Origin: Cladorrhinum sp. PSN259
Taxonomy: Eukaryota; Ascomycota; Sordariomycetes; Sordariales; Podosporaceae
Assembly: GCA_033725935.1 (NCBI GenBank)
Contig: MU867098.1
Coordinates: 310,001-374,000, forward strand
Reading direction: 5' to 3'
DNA: 64,000 nt
The position numbers and the translations under genes were made by a program. Of this stretch, positions 22,317-35,400 are shown piece by piece (position 1 is the first letter of the stretch; each line of letters starts with the position of its first letter). The notes beneath the pieces are model-generated. The model saw nothing but the letters and a program-made list of their open reading frames with translations, made no database searches and was not told where the DNA came from.

Positions 22317-23039
22317 TCAGAAAGTCAACTTTCCCGTCTCCCCAGGAGCCCTATATCGGCCCTCCCTCCTCACCTTCCTACCCCTGACAACCTCTACAAT
22401 AACCAAAATCGCCAATACAAGCCCCAGCACAAACAGTGGAATAGTATTCCATCGCCATCCTCTCATCAGTCTCAAATTAGTCGTAATCCCACTTCTATCC
22501 CTAGGGTCCACCAACGACAGATCCAACACCGCCATGTACCAATTCTCGGGCGTCCACCGGTCGAGAGGATATCTCGTGGGAGCCTGGTTCGCTTGGGCAA
22601 CTGCCAGGTTTATACTCTGGTTATCAGTGATTGACGTCTCGACAAACGTATAAACGAGTGCGGCAAGGCTGAGCAGACAGCTCAGGACGACAATGACAGC
22701 CCAGATGTAGAAGACAGGAGACGATCTGGCGAAACGATTCCGCGCCCTTCTTTCCAAGAGCAACGCAATGATTCCTCCAACCCCCACAAGTATGAGAGCC
22801 GTCCCGCCTGCGCCATTGGTTGTGTGTCCCTGATTTGTTATCAGGTTTGCGGGGTGCCCAGCAAGTAGGATGTTACTGCCTCCTGGATTCCTGATCTCAA
22901 ACGGACCGCTGCCGTATCCGTGCAAGAAGGCGACCATGGATGAGACAAGCGCGAGGGAAATAGCCGCGTCGATCGAGAGAAGTGCAAGTACCAAGGTTAT
23001 CGGCCCCAATAGGGACTTTGTTCTGGATGGAGAAGACAT
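22317..23039 (-). CDS. four-helix membrane protein of unknown function
   Basis: Single exon, minus strand. I chose the ATG at 23039 (MSSPSRTKSLLGPITLVLAL), giving 240 residues, because the conserved-looking hydrophobic core begins there. An in-frame ATG at 23234 would add 65 residues of low-complexity sequence. Four hydrophobic segments are evident: LGPITLVLALLSIDAAISLA, GGTALILVGVGGIIALLLE, SPVFYIWAVIVVLSCLLSLA and WNTIPLFVLGLVLAILVIVE. A polar loop after helix 1 carries YGSGPFEIRNPGGSN, and a larger loop between helices 3 and 4 contains DRWTPENWYMAVLDL. The topology recalls small fungal plasma-membrane proteins, but I do not recognise the family with certainty. The C-terminus is short and basic. 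Confidence 0.75.
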   Translation of the reverse strand: MSSPSRTKSLLGPITLVLALLSIDAAISLALVSSMVAFLHGYGSGPFEIRNPGGSNILLAGHPANLITNQGHTTNGAGGTALILVGVGGIIALLLERRARNRFARSSPVFYIWAVIVVLSCLLSLAALVYTFVETSITDNQSINLAVAQANQAPTRYPLDRWTPENWYMAVLDLSLVDPRDRSGITTNLRLMRGWRWNTIPLFVLGLVLAILVIVEVVRGRKVRREGRYRAPGETGKLTF

Positions 23040-23923
23040 TGTGATTGGCCGTCGAATGGGAAGCAAGAGTGGTTTGAGCGCTGTATCGTCGACGAATCGA
23101 TGGTTCTGGGGATGAGAAGAAGAAGAAGAAGGACGAGGAAGCTGAGTATATAATGCTTCTTCTGAGGCTGTCCTCGGACTTGAAGATCTAACAAAGGAAG
23201 AGAGGTGAGGGCAAACATTGGAAGTGGCGGTCATCTTATTGTCGATACCTACCTAGGTAAGCAGGTGGTATTCTAAAAATGGGGGCCAAGAGGTAACCAA
23301 AGGAAGAGGCTGTATGCGAACAAAGGGCGAGGCTTTGATGAGAGAGAGCTCAGCCGTGTTGCTGACAACCAGTAAATGGCTTTCTCGTGTCAATGATTAA
23401 TTAGTAGTGAGTGATGGGTATATAAGCCACCCTCTTTTGTGTGTCTGACAAAGAGGGGGGGAAAGTAGATAGACAGACTTCCGTTAGCGACATGCTGGGC
23501 TCAGATTGGTTCGGTCTCAATCCTGGAGCGATGGAATTAGTTGCTTGTACAAAGTCTGAGTGAGAAAGATCAGCGAAAAGACAGTGAGTGAGATAAGCCT
23601 GCGCCGAGCTGAAGGAATCGGTCAAAGCAGCTAAAGAGATGGAGATTGGTGGTAGTCAACGGGCGGTTCAAACTCTAAATCATGGCTAATTCACAGGTAC
23701 TCGCAATCCCGTTGTGGCTTTGTTCCCCGCGGATCAGCACGTGGTGATGATTTTGGCCAGGTGGTTGTTGAAAGGAAGCGAGTATGCATTTTGAAGAAAG
23801 ATTCATCTAACAAGCTATCAAGTGGGCCATGCCAAGCCACAACCCACAAACGTCATTGTGCTTCATCAGCGCCTGGGAGCTCAACAGAGCTTCACTTCAC
23901 CTCTTAACAACACTTGGGCAAAA
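23040..23923. promoter_or_regulatory. divergent promoter region between two membrane-protein genes
   Basis: About 880 bp (690 bp if the upstream ATG at 23234 is used) lie between divergent genes. No coding signal beyond chance frames is seen. Short pyrimidine tracts and GATA-like sequences occur but nothing diagnostic. Confidence 0.4.
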
Positions 23924-24664
23924 ATGGCTAGAAAGTCAGCAACTGCCCGTCTGCGCAAGACGTTTCGATACCCAAGCGACGATGATGATGGACATGACTC
24001 GGATAACAGTCTTCCAGAAATTATGGATGAACAAGGTATGTTTTTTTATCTTCCTGAAACCTGATTGCATTTCACTAAGCATTCTGTTACAATATCAGAA
24101 CAAGAGAATCTCATAACAACACTCACACAGTCCAACGCCCGACGCAACGAAACAACAGCCCGCATTCTCTTCTTCCTACCCCTAATCTCAACCATCCCGT
24201 TTCTTCTCCCCGTCTTTCTCTTCTCACACTCTGCCTCCTCCCCTTCTGCCGTCTTTACTCTCATTTCCTTGTCCTCCTTGGTAGCAACGACGTACCTCAT
24301 TCACACGTTACCACCCGAAAAGACTGGCATTCCCGTTTTGGATTCTTCTTCCTCGTCTATTCCGGTGCTGGATGTGAAGGGACCGCTGGAGCGGTACCTG
24401 CCTTTTCTGAATCTGGGTTTGGTGGTGTTGGCTGGGTTGAATGGGTTGCTGGAGCAAAGAGTGAAGGGGACGCATAACGGGGTGCTGTTGGGTGTGTTGC
24501 CTGGGGTTGTGTATGGTGTCGTTGTTGGAGCGAAGGTTATGATGGTAAGTTCTGAGGGTCGAGGTAGGAGACCAATGACAGGATCTGCGCTGACGATGAT
24601 ACAGGCGAGCGTTGACCCGGAGAGAGAGTTGAAGGGTCTAAAGTATAGATACAAGGGTGCATAA
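23924..24664 (+). CDS. small multi-pass membrane protein, function unknown
   Basis: Three exons, 23924-24035, 24099-24544 and 24605-24664, encode 205 residues. Introns have GTATGT and GTAAGT donors, the first with a CACTAAGC branch site. The N-terminal 45 residues are polar, basic then acidic (RKTFRYPSDDDDGHDSDNSL), and end in EQENLITTLTQSNARRNET. Two close hydrophobic segments follow (RILFFLPLISTIPFLLPVFL and AVFTLISLSSLVATTYLIHT). After a Pro/Ser/Asp loop come two more (YLPFLNLGLVVLAGLNGLLE and GVLLGVLPGVVYGVVVGAKV). The C-terminus ends in a charged segment with ERELKGLKYRYKG. The layout suggests an endomembrane protein with both termini cytosolic, which is inference. I do not recognise a named family. 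Consistent phases over three exons support a real gene. Confidence 0.72.
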
Positions 24665-27600
24665 TAGGAGTGAAAGCACCCGTGTTTTTGGGTCAGGCAG
24701 ATGGTTGTACCCTCTTAAGGAGGCTTATATTGATAACTTGGTGATGATATCACTTCATAATTGTCCTCGATGGAGGGAACAAGCCCCGAGATGGCTCGAT
24801 ACGGGGAACTGAATGACCCTATCGTCAAAGTTATTCCTTTGGACGAACTTTGGAATTCCAGTCCTTTTAGGCACTAAAGGCTTGCTTTACCAGGCATCTC
24901 CAAGCAAGGTAGGGCTTTCAGATCGATGCCCGGTGCCAAAGGAAGTTTTCCCCGACTCTCCATGGTTTTGATGATAACCCCTATAACTGCCGGGACGAAC
25001 TTTATCATCCAATATGCCTGAGATCTACGTTTGTAAGCATCGTCATGATTGAGAGATCTGGCATGTACTACTTTCCAGTCAGGCCGCTGGTCTTTCCCCT
25101 CATACATCCACTACACGATAAAGAGTTCCTATCTCAGAGTATTCCTTTAGTCTTCCATGACAGGCGCTGGTGGCGGCAGCTTGTTAGGTCATACTATTTA
25201 CTATGCTACCGCTGTTCCACTTTTTCGCGTTTCCGGTTATGAAGTATACAGTAGAAGCAGTCCTGTCACCTTCAAGCCTAGACAAAAATCTCAACAGAAC
25301 CATCCCTTGGACTGTCCCAATAAGAATCACTTTGCTGGTAATGCTTCATGGTCCACATCAAAGCACCCACATGCATGTCACGCATTTGCACAACCGTGAC
25401 GACTGACTTTAACGAAGCTAAATCGATACATCATCATCTGCCCATGACCTATCAACCCCAAATGCCGTCCAGTATCCACGATCACGGCCTTACTGCGGCA
25501 GCAGCTGGACCCGCAACATCCAACCACACCATCAATCGTTTGGACGAGAGATCTCCAAGCACCCACCCTTTCAGCTTGCCTCGAAGAATAATAAGGGGGG
25601 TAACAACAAACAGTCATCTCCTACATCCGCACAATGATCATCAAGTGGATCTCTCTCTCGGGCTGAAGACGTGAATCCCATCTCCGAGTCAATAATTCCT
25701 GTCGGTGTTTCCGGTTTTGGTCCCTATAGATGCATGTCTCACACCCGTTTTTGTTCTATTTGGTTCTGACATGTACCTGCTCGTGCTTGTGCTCTGTGTC
25801 ACCCCTCTCCGTCTCTCTAGTATCCTTTTTCTTTCTGAATTTGTCTCATATCACCAAGAGGGGCTGGGCCGGCTCGGTTTGGTCATGTTGTAGTATAATT
25901 GCCTCATCGTATGACGTACAAGAGGCAGACAGACGGACGATCCTACTACCATCCCAAAGCGGAGGAGGAGAAAGAGAAGACAAACGCATCCACCCGTTCC
26001 ATGACATGCATAAACCACCATCGCACAAACTGAGGCATGAGATGTCACGTCAACGGGTGATTGCACACACTTGTTTTTGCACCCCTCCTGGAGTGTGGGC
26101 TATCACCCGCTGTTTCGTATCTCCAGTGAGGTTGGTGGAACAGCATCGGTGCTGGTTCTGCTACGGTTACATGTCCATGTCCCCTCAACTCCATTACAGA
26201 CATCCACTTCAAGCAGTTGAAGGGTCACGGTGGTGTAGCATTCAAAGGCCTGGGGTTCTCTGCTGTGTCACCCCTCCATTTCCCCTCTCCTGCTCACTTT
26301 ACTGGATCATGAGGGAGGGAGGAGCGAGATATTGCTTCATCATGCGTATGGTATCAGTCGATTTCGACTGCCGACGTCAGGAATTAATCTTAATAATCCC
26401 ACTGTTATGCGGTCGGACCGGACCGAAGCATGGTGCGTCTTCCGTCATCTGTTTTTTTCTTCCTTTCCTTTTTTGGTCTCCCTTTTGTTTACTTTGTTGA
26501 TTCCGGTCTCATCAAACAAGACGAGGAAGCAAAAAATATGAGTTATCACTTGATTCGTTCCCGTCCCGCTCAGGCAGAGGGAAAAACGAACGCACCACCT
26601 TGCATATCAGTCAGTCTTGAAGTGAGACATGAATGAGAAGGTATTTGATGACATATCTCTTTATTGACACACACCTCCCTTCTTCTTTTTTTTTTTCTTC
26701 CTTTTCCGCGGCCGCCGCATCAACAGCCACGAGGACCGAGATGCAATGAGACCGGGCCAAGAAAGGGAGAGACATACTACCGAATCTTTCTATAATATAT
26801 CTTTTTTTCTTTTTTGCCTTCCAAAACGTCCAAGCAACGAGACATCTCACGTTCCTGCTTCAAAGTCCAGCCCTCGGATTGAACCTCGTGGTGAAAACGA
26901 GGAAGCGAGAGACATTGAGATATCATATTCTCTCATTCAGAGCGCCTGCCGCGGAACTGCTAGTAGCCTGCTCTAACTTTCACCACCACGAGGCAACCCG
27001 AGCGAGCTGAAAATAAAACATATTCGTACTGTATGCAGCGGCCTTCTCCATCTTGTCTGAGCACATGCGTATTGAGCACCCCTTTTTTGTCAACATACAC
27101 CCACCCCCTCTCTGCACTCAGCCACCCAAACCACGAGGCAAAGAAAACTAATTCGGTATCGCTTCTCACATACGTTCATCAAGTCCAAGGTTTTGGCAGA
27201 AAAACTAAGACACAAGACATCACGACTCACACCAAAGGATTACGTACTCCCCTTTTGGTTCGGCCGGAAGGGACACGCGTGCAGCTCCGTCTGCTCTGTT
27301 CCTGCATCTGAATCTGTCCTTTTCCCTGCTTTTCCTGTCTCATTAGGTCTGTCGAGGTGTCCGTCCATCCTGCCTCGTCGGGGTCTTGGAGCAACACGAG
27401 ATCACAAAGGAATTCAGAGCAGGTTAGTAGAAAGAAACTGATCAGAAAATTTTCACACTCAATCATGTGGTATCCTCCCCTTACAGCCCTTATTTCCCTC
27501 CAATGGTAAGGTGAGCAACCAATCACCTCGTCACGACACCTGTTTCCAACTCTTGCCTTAATCTCCCGATCAAGGTGTGTGTGTCCATATGAGTAGTGTG

Positions 27601-28140
27601 CGTGTGGGCAGACTGTTACCTAATTCAAGGTGTGATTCCTTCTCAGGAAACCCGTCGGGCCCTGATCAGTTCGCAACAGCTCCAACCCCAATCATGATGG
27701 TGGTGTGTTATATCCGCCACACACATTCACACTCTTTTTTTACTCACTTCAACTTCCACTTCCTACCCTACCCCCTCTTTCCCTTTAGTCGTCTGGGGTA
27801 ATGACATGCACGCCATACACCCGCATATCCTTTTTCAACGCACTCCTCCCACCACTACGGCAGCACACCACCTTTTTTTTTTTTTTTTTTCCACTTGCCA
27901 CTTCCTCGCTGCTTTGACTGCTTCAGTGTGTGAACACCGCAGCTGTTCTCTCGCCTCCCCCATACATAACAACACGTTTGGGATTAGACAAGTTTTAATA
28001 ATGAAGATCAATTGTTTCCCCTTCCCCTCTGATCAATTTTGCCGCCAATGCATCCATCTATCCATCCATCTAGTATATCTGTATGCATGCATGTCTCAAT
28101 TATAATTGCCCGTAGCGTCGATAAGAGCCGAATGGGATGC
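24665..28140. other. gene-poor region, first part
   Basis: No convincing gene. The longest open frame (25730-26500 plus, 256 codons) is rich in Cys, Trp, His and Phe, has no domain and lies in T/C-rich sequence. A 77-codon minus-strand frame at 24874-25107 has a short hydrophobic stretch but nothing recognisable. Many poly-T tracts (for example 26,687-26,700 and 27,873-27,890) and CT-rich segments occur. Confidence 0.5.
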
Positions 28141-28331
28141 GCGAGAGGAGAGAGAGTGTGTATGTGTGTGTGTGAGAGAGAGAGAGAGAGAAAGGAAAAA
28201 ACGTCAGCTGCCTTCCCCTTCCTCCTTCCCTCCCTCCCTCCCTCCACACACACACACTTCAACATGCATATCTGAAAGCGTGGGGTAAGTATCACGTCTC
28301 AGCCATGCTGCACCACCACCACCACCACCAC
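28141..28331. repeat. compound microsatellite cluster (GA, GT, CCCT, CA, CAC)
   Basis: Within 190 bp there are GA/GT dinucleotide runs (28,144-28,193), a CCCT tetranucleotide run ending in CA repeats (28,221-28,258) and a CAC triplet run (28,311-28,331). Strand composition flips from purine-rich to pyrimidine-rich at about 28,205. Confidence 0.85.
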
Positions 28332-28659
28332 AACCAGACACCTACACAGGCCTTTAACTGGTCAAGAAAAGTCCTCGAGTTGCATAGCATACATACACCA
28401 ACCTACATGCGATGTACTCTAGACAACATTCTGCGGGGTATGTAAACGTCATCCCATCCAATCAACCCGTCATGCTTATCGTATGTATGTACAAAACGCT
28501 GGCAAAAAACAAAAGCCACAATTCCCTTGTTTGGCTCAATCCCATGTCCCATCCATCCATCCCATCCAACTCCAAAGTATGGTTTGATATATTTCCTTGG
28601 TTGCAGATTGCAGATTGATGCAGATTATTGCAGGTGTCCTGCAGTAGTTACGCGGGTAG

Positions 28660-28730
28660 GCACACACACACACACACGCACATTGGCACACACACATTGG
28701 CACACACACACACGCACATTGGCACACACA
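28660..28730. repeat. CA microsatellite with CACATTGG minisatellite units
   Basis: CA repeats are interrupted three times by the unit GCACATTGGCACACACA or close variants, making a small interspersed minisatellite of about 70 bp. Spacing and unit size do not fit a CRISPR array. Confidence 0.85.
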
Positions 28731-28802
28731 GCATCTCTTATTCCTATTTGGGACATCCGGACGGTAAACTGTTCTGACGAATGACAAAGCAAACCTCAGC
28801 TC

Positions 28803-29400
28803 AGGAAAAAAAAAAAAGAAAAAAAAAGAAAAAAAAAGAAGAGGAAAGCCGCTCGGGAATAAAAAACCCTCCTGTACGTACTGTACTGTTGTTGCAACAG
28901 ATAGAACCAGGTAGGCAAAGGTAAAGAAAAAGCAAAGAAAAAGATGTGAGTGCCAGTTACCACCCTACCTGCTGCTCTACCTGCCTGCCTGCCTGCATCC
29001 CTCAAAAGGCAATACACCTCTGCAGACTGCAGTTCTTCAAGCATTCGAACTGCTGTATGTAAATGAATGGATAACCCCTTCTATCCTCAAAATGAAATGT
29101 CCCTCTGCTCTGCTCTGCTCTGCTGTGTATATATCCTGAACGGGACATCCGTCCGGAACTTGGACGCAGACGGGGATGGCATATCTCCGGCTCTTTCTTC
29201 CCTCCTCGGATAATGCAACTCAGTAAAATCGCAAAGAAAAGAAAAGGTCTAGACCACTAACTCCACTACTACTACTTCTCAGGGGGAAAAAAAAAGAAGA
29301 AAAAAAGAAAAAAAAAAAAGACGGAGTTGTTAGGGGAAAAAAAAGGCTATCACTAGCCAGAAAAGAAAAAGAAAAAAGAAAAAAAAATCGGCAGATTTTT
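28803..29400. repeat. purine-rich low-complexity tracts and a TCTGC pentamer run
   Basis: Poly-A/AAG tracts lie at about 28,805-28,843 and 29,285-29,390. Between them, at 29,103-29,124, is a short tandem run of TCTGC/CTGCT pentamers. Confidence 0.8.
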
Positions 29401-29421
29401 TTTCTCCTTGCCTGGCATTTC

Positions 29422-29465
29422 AGCAAATCTAGAACCTCACGACATTTAGCAAATCTAGAACCTCA
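29422..29465. repeat. 26-bp tandem duplication
   Basis: The 18-mer AGCAAATCTAGAACCTCA occurs at 29422-29439 and again at 29448-29465 in the same orientation, a recent small tandem duplication. Confidence 0.9.
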
Positions 29466-32400
29466 AAAAAAAATTATTAAAATTGGACCACCACTCTAAC
29501 GGCGTATGTACATACATTACCCTAACCCGTCAGTGTTGGTGCCCGTTCAATATTCGCCTCCCCGCAAGGACCCGAGCAAAAAAGTAAAATAACCATCCAT
29601 CACCGAGCTAAGCTACAGCAGTTTCAGTGAAAGCTTGCGAGCAAAAATGCTTGTGACGGTCAAAATCTGGATCTGCACAGACTAATTATTCTGTACTAGC
29701 TGGCACCCTAGGTAGTGTAAATCAAATGGCGTGGCTTACAATAGCTTACATACCTTGATCCTTCGATGATGTGACTGCCGCTGCCGGCCGGGAAGAAGAA
29801 AAAGAGTGAGATTTTGACAGATAGAGATCAAAGTGCAAAATAAATTGTTGCGCAGCGCGAAGGGCCTTGCACACCGCACACACCACACACACCTTGCCAG
29901 GGGAGGGAAGGATTGGCGAACGTCTCTCTGCATGAACTGTTTGGGGGTGGGGCAAGTTTCCCTTTCTCTTGCGCAAGCGCACTCAATCATGTGAGACAAA
30001 CCTGAGGTTTTCCTTCTTCTCAAGCCCGTGAACGCTTTTGTTCGTTTGGAAGCAAGTGTGTGTGTGGAGTATAAGAGAAAAGAGGTCATTCATACTACCC
30101 TACCTGCTCAGCACACCAGGACAAGTGTGATGAGATATGGATGAGGTAGGTCACCTTTCCCACCCAAACCCTTGCATCCTTGCCTTTGTTGACAAGGACG
30201 AGCGTTTAAAACCTTCATATCAAGGCGATATGGATGTGGTGGTTAGCTCCAAACAACAACCCGATCTCTCGTTTCTGGCTTCGTGCAGGAAGGATCCCAA
30301 AGGTGAGACGTCTGACCAACGAGCTGGGTCCCATGTGAAGGGACTGATAAGAGTAAAGAGGATTGTGATAGAACTCGTTGCAGCATGGCATCATGATACC
30401 TGTCATCTTTTCTTGGCCTTCCTCGAGTGTGCTCGGCCATACATTGTGTGTTGACTGCGCGCTTGTTGTCTTCCTCACCTGAGATGCCGCCCTCGCTCCG
30501 CTTTCGAATGTCTTGCTGCCTGCCTTGTGCGCTTCCCCACCAGTGCGCACGATATGCCATGTGCGCATTTCGCATTAGCGTTTGCCCCAGCTAGCGTGTG
30601 GACTGTTGGTACCGACGACGACAGTGAGATAGCGCGGGCGGTCCCAGCTAGGTGGGATAATGGTATGGTGGCTTGGAGGAATCCCGCGAACGGTAGTAGT
30701 CTGAGGTGAGAAAGCAGCGTTTCTCTTGGGTTCAAGACTAAAAAAATCACTGGAGGTGGATTTTCCGAGTACGAGATAGGAGGTTGACGGAGGATGCCAT
30801 TGATGGAAATAGCGTTGGTGGGGATTCTGGATCGCCAAGTTTCTGGCTTTCGGTAACAGTGCGGCACTGCTTTCTTCTTGGGTGCAACGGCCGTGCTGCC
30901 CTTGTGATGTGATGTGCTTTCGACAGCTTCCGTCCTCCGAAGCTCAGAAGAGGCTAGAGACTCGTCTTGTCGACAAGGTTGGCGATGTTTCTTACAGTTG
31001 GTTCCTGAGTTTCATAACGAACGATCGACACCTTTCGGGCTCCACTCGAACCAACCTTTTGGTGTTCCGTACCTTTACGGGGTGTGGGTGAGGTGGGCAA
31101 GGTCAGACGCTCGGTGTCTGCCCGACCGTGCGCTTGGCATCCTGATGGTCCCAACGACACGGCACCTGAGATCATTTTGGAAGCGGGTGGCTTTTGTTGT
31201 TCACTTCTTTCTGTTGGTCAAGAAGTTGTCCGTTCGTCCGCCCGTCCCGTGCCCGACATCCTGGGAAGGATTCCAGGCTAGGAGTGGCCTTTTCCTTTCG
31301 TCGTCGTCGTTGATTAGTTATCACCAATACCTCAACTCTCACCGATGGAATATTCCGGTCGGGTCCGGCACCTTGACCGAAGGAATCTCCAGGCCTCCCT
31401 AGCTAGCGAGAAATGACAGATGACAGAAAACAGACAAGAGAGCAGCGCAACAAATGAAAAGAGCAAAAACGAAGCCTTTCCCTTTTCTGTCGTCATTGCA
31501 TTTCCAAATTGCGGGGAAGACCCACAGAGGTGCGCAGGTGTGAGTCTTGGCACTGTTATTTTGCTCCGGGTGGAGTCTGCGAATTCCAAACGCCCCACCT
31601 AAAAATGCGGAGGGGACACTGGGGGACCTGTTTGTCGAGGGGTTCACCCCTGCTTTGAGAGCAAGAGCGTTGCAATCTTGGCTTCAGTTTAACGTACACT
31701 ATCAAAAACCTGGAAGTTCCCGATCTCAAATAAGAAAGAAAGACGCGCGAGATCAGGGTGTTTGCTGCCCCCTAAACCCCCCCCCCCCCTTTTTTTTTTG
31801 TGTTGTGCATTGGTGATCTGTGTGTTTTATTCCCCAGGTTTTCTTGTTACGACTTTACAATTTCCATCTCCGGGCCCTCTCCGGCCAGTCGCCTCATGAG
31901 CACAGCAGAAGGCGTCAACTTTCCAGGCTGGTTCGTTTAGCTTCTCCTGAATTTGAATCTGGAACCTCACCCAAATCTTTTTTCAACATTCTTCGCTTGT
32001 TTTTCGCTTGCCCATCTTTGCCTCATTTTGCCTAGAGAAGCGATCCTTGGAAAGGATAATGAAATCTTTAGCCTGTCGTCAAAAAAATGCCTGCCCACTC
32101 TGAATACCAAGTCCTCACTCCCCCCTGGCCAATATGGCGGGCGCTGCCGCTGCATCTGCCTACCACTTGGAAAGACCAGCCAATGAATGCCATTCAGTGA
32201 TTTGCAACTCCAGCTCGAACCATCCCAGATCAAGCAAGTAGCGCAGGCGTGTGCCTTGGTTCTGGCCCTTGGAAGAAGGATACAACGCTGGGCCAAATTA
32301 AAGCTAGTCAGAAAAGCAGAAGAAACTCGCCCTGCCGCCATCCGAATGCATTTCCACTTTTTTTTTTCTTTTCCAGTCTGAATCTGGTGAATCTCGCAGG

Positions 32401-35400
32401 CCGTTTGGGATGAGCGATGATACCTACCCTTCTGTGCCTTACAGTGCTCCCTACGCTACGCTGCATGTAATCAAACCTCAAGGGACGAAACAGGGGGGAG
32501 AGTAAAGAAGGCGAGGATGAAGAATCGACTCCCGTACAATATCAAATCTGTTTTTTGTTTGTTGATTAGGGTCCTTGGGAAGGGCATAACCAACTGAGGA
32601 GGGGGTGTAAGAATCAAGACTCCCTTTTTCTGACCTCAGACGCCATGTGGGGTTTGTTATTGTTTGTTGCCCATGTTTATGATGTGTGTGGCCCAGGCCT
32701 TCAATGTGTTGACCGTTGAACAGAAAAATTTTCACTCTTCATCTCATCTCGCTCGAACCATCCAACTTTTCAGCCCCATTCCCACGAGACAGGACAAGCG
32801 CTCTGGCTCGTTTCAATTGGGTTGCGGCCCATTGACGGCCGCTGTGGTCTGCAGGTCTTGCATGACTGCCTGCATCCAGACAGACCGGCCGACCGACCAT
32901 TCAGCCGTGATGCTTGATGCTTGATGTGCTGTGTTTTTAATAAGCTGAATATGTAGGCACGGGAAGATCAGACCGGGCCAGGTCTGATGTACATACACTA
33001 TCTAGACGTCTTGCACCACCCCACGAAACAATTTTTTACTGTTTGAAAAATTTTGATAGTGGCTAAAATTCTCCAAGAGGTGGTCAGTTTGAACCAATCT
33101 AATCCTACCCCCCTTTCGAAAACGACAAGGACTGGCCAATGCCGGATGGGCGAGTCGCCAAGGGGAACCAGCCAATAAGTGACGATGATCAGGGCCTCTT
33201 GGCTGGGCAATGCAAAAAGGGAAAAAGTTAACTTGACGCACGGCCAAACAGCCACGCCCGAAGAATTCACACCCCAAGATGATGGATAATGAACCAGGGG
33301 AATGGGGGTTGACGATGAGTGCACGGTCAGTTCGCTGATGGGAATGGTATGGAAATTGGACTCCACCCCTCACGCAAAAAGACCCCCCCAAAGATGATCA
33401 ATGATTTGAGCGGTGATCGGTGATACGGGCTGAGGACTGAGCTTGAGTCTCAAGTTCATGATTTTGGAAAACATCAACTTCCAGATGCCTACCCTAGTGT
33501 ACCTCCACATTGGGAAAGACCCGCGGCGGGCGTGATACGACCACCCCTTTTGCTACTTTGAGATGCATATCGAACTCGATCGAGGGTCTACGCCGCACAG
33601 GGGCATTGCCAAAGAGAAAAGAAAAGAAAAAAAATATCAAAGATTTTTCTTTCGTTGATATGCACCCCCCTGTATGGAAAACCTGAAATTCGTGATATCA
33701 GGAACAGCCGGGCGTGATACCCTTTGCATTGTCTGGGAGGATGTGATGATACCAGCAGCTCGGATTCGAACGCTTCTTTGCTTATCATCTTCCGGCTTCA
33801 CCGGGGCTCAAAATATGATAGATCTCAAGGTGAGCTCTTCAAGGGTAAGCACTTGCTAGGGCTGTTGGTGACGGTTTCGGAAGGCCTCGTTGAATGTGAT
33901 TGGCTGCTCACCGACATCAACCAGGCCGATCTCACCGAGCCTGACTTCCTTCCAGTGCACTCACACCCTCCCGTAAGGTGACTCGCACCTCACAGTGAAC
34001 TTGAAACTCTTCAAAGCCACCGCACCAAAATGACGACGCGCTAGGCTGGTAGTGTGAATCATTCAGGCTCACTGCCTTGGTCCGTAGCATGTGCTCAGAC
34101 CAAGAGAAGGCATCAAGGAGAAAGGCGGCCGCAGAAAAAGAAAAAGTGAAATATGCGATCACCGGGCGCCACATCTCATCGTCATGTCGCCTTTCGGCCT
34201 TGAAAGGCTTCACTCAAGCTCTGTCATGAACCCTGACCCCTGGTGTTCTGTCTCGATGAGGCAATGATTGGGAGCTTGTTGGACTGGTTGGGATTTGTGG
34301 CGTCTCGGCCTCTGCCCGAATCTTTGCGGGGTGGATGCGATCAACCGCATGTTCTTCGGCCGTGATTTGACAGAGATGCAGGCACCGCAGATTGCACCAG
34401 AAACAAATTTGCTCGTCTCGACGCCGGCCAGCTGGATTTGCCGATTGTGCTGGATGAGCTGGCCCCACGCCTGTCCAAGTTGGTGGGATCATCACCTGTT
34501 TTGGGAATTAAAACGTTCTAATCGAGACTGATCTCCGTGTCGGTGGCTGCTAGTTCTCCAGCTGACTTGACCGGCCCGGCTGGCAGACGGGAATATGTCT
34601 CTGATGATGAAAATTTGCGATAGTATCTGATCATGGCGCTCAGCAGGATTCGCAAAGTGTGTGCCGCCGCCGTCATGTCGATTGCTCCCAAAGCTGCTGC
34701 AAGGTGGAGAGATCACCTCCTAGCACGGAAGGTCCCGATCGTTCAGGAGCAGGTTTGGTTTCCGAAACAACCTCTCTCTGATAACGCAGGCCTCTGTTGG
34801 CTGGTTGGTTCATTCAGGCAGGTGTGGTAGTCTTGCAGCAGTGGGGATGCACTCGAGATGCTGCGTATATTGAGTGCCCTCCAATTGAAGCATCCAGCTG
34901 CACTACATGACCGATATCGCTGCTGACGGTGACAAGTCGATATCATCAATGCTGTCGTTGGAAGCCATGGCAGTAAAACACATGACGATATCCGATCTGC
35001 GGTTTCGGTCCAGTCTCTACAAACACGGAGATTGCCATCCACACTAGATCATGCATAATCCGGCGGCGACGAGGTTGATGATGATATGGGATTGATAAGC
35101 ACGGTTCAAGACATGAGGATAAAAAGGAATAAGCGGTGGCTCGGCATTCGTCGGCAGCCACGACCGACCCGATCCCCCACAGATTTCAACGAGGAATCAG
35201 GGCAGGGGTGGTCGCCCGCCGCCATCGGCGAATCGCCTGGCTTGCCGTGAAGGGGCCAGTGGAGCACTGTTTCCTATCTTGAACGCTGATGGGCAAGTGA
35301 CCCCCAACGAGTCTTTTCCATGGATGGAAGGGAACGATGGAAAGATGGAAGGTTTCCCTTTTGCTCATCACCGGAACAATCCACAACAACCCACAACAAT

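Noticed and set aside
24874..25107. 77-codon minus-strand frame with a hydrophobic patch
   Set aside because: Could be a tiny protein, but it has no recognised family and no supporting splice or promoter features, so it is not listed as a gene.
25730..26500. 256-codon plus-strand open frame in the gene-poor region
   Set aside because: Composition is Cys/Trp/His/Phe-rich and low-complexity, with no domain, no splice partners and overlapping frames on the other strand; typical of chance in C/T-rich DNA.
28660..28730. Regularly interrupted CA repeat resembling a CRISPR array
   Set aside because: Units and interruptions are too short and are CA-derived; the genome is eukaryotic.
33750..33800. 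tRNA B-box-like GGATTCGAAC
   Set aside because: No paired T-arm, acceptor stem or A box can be built around it on either strand.
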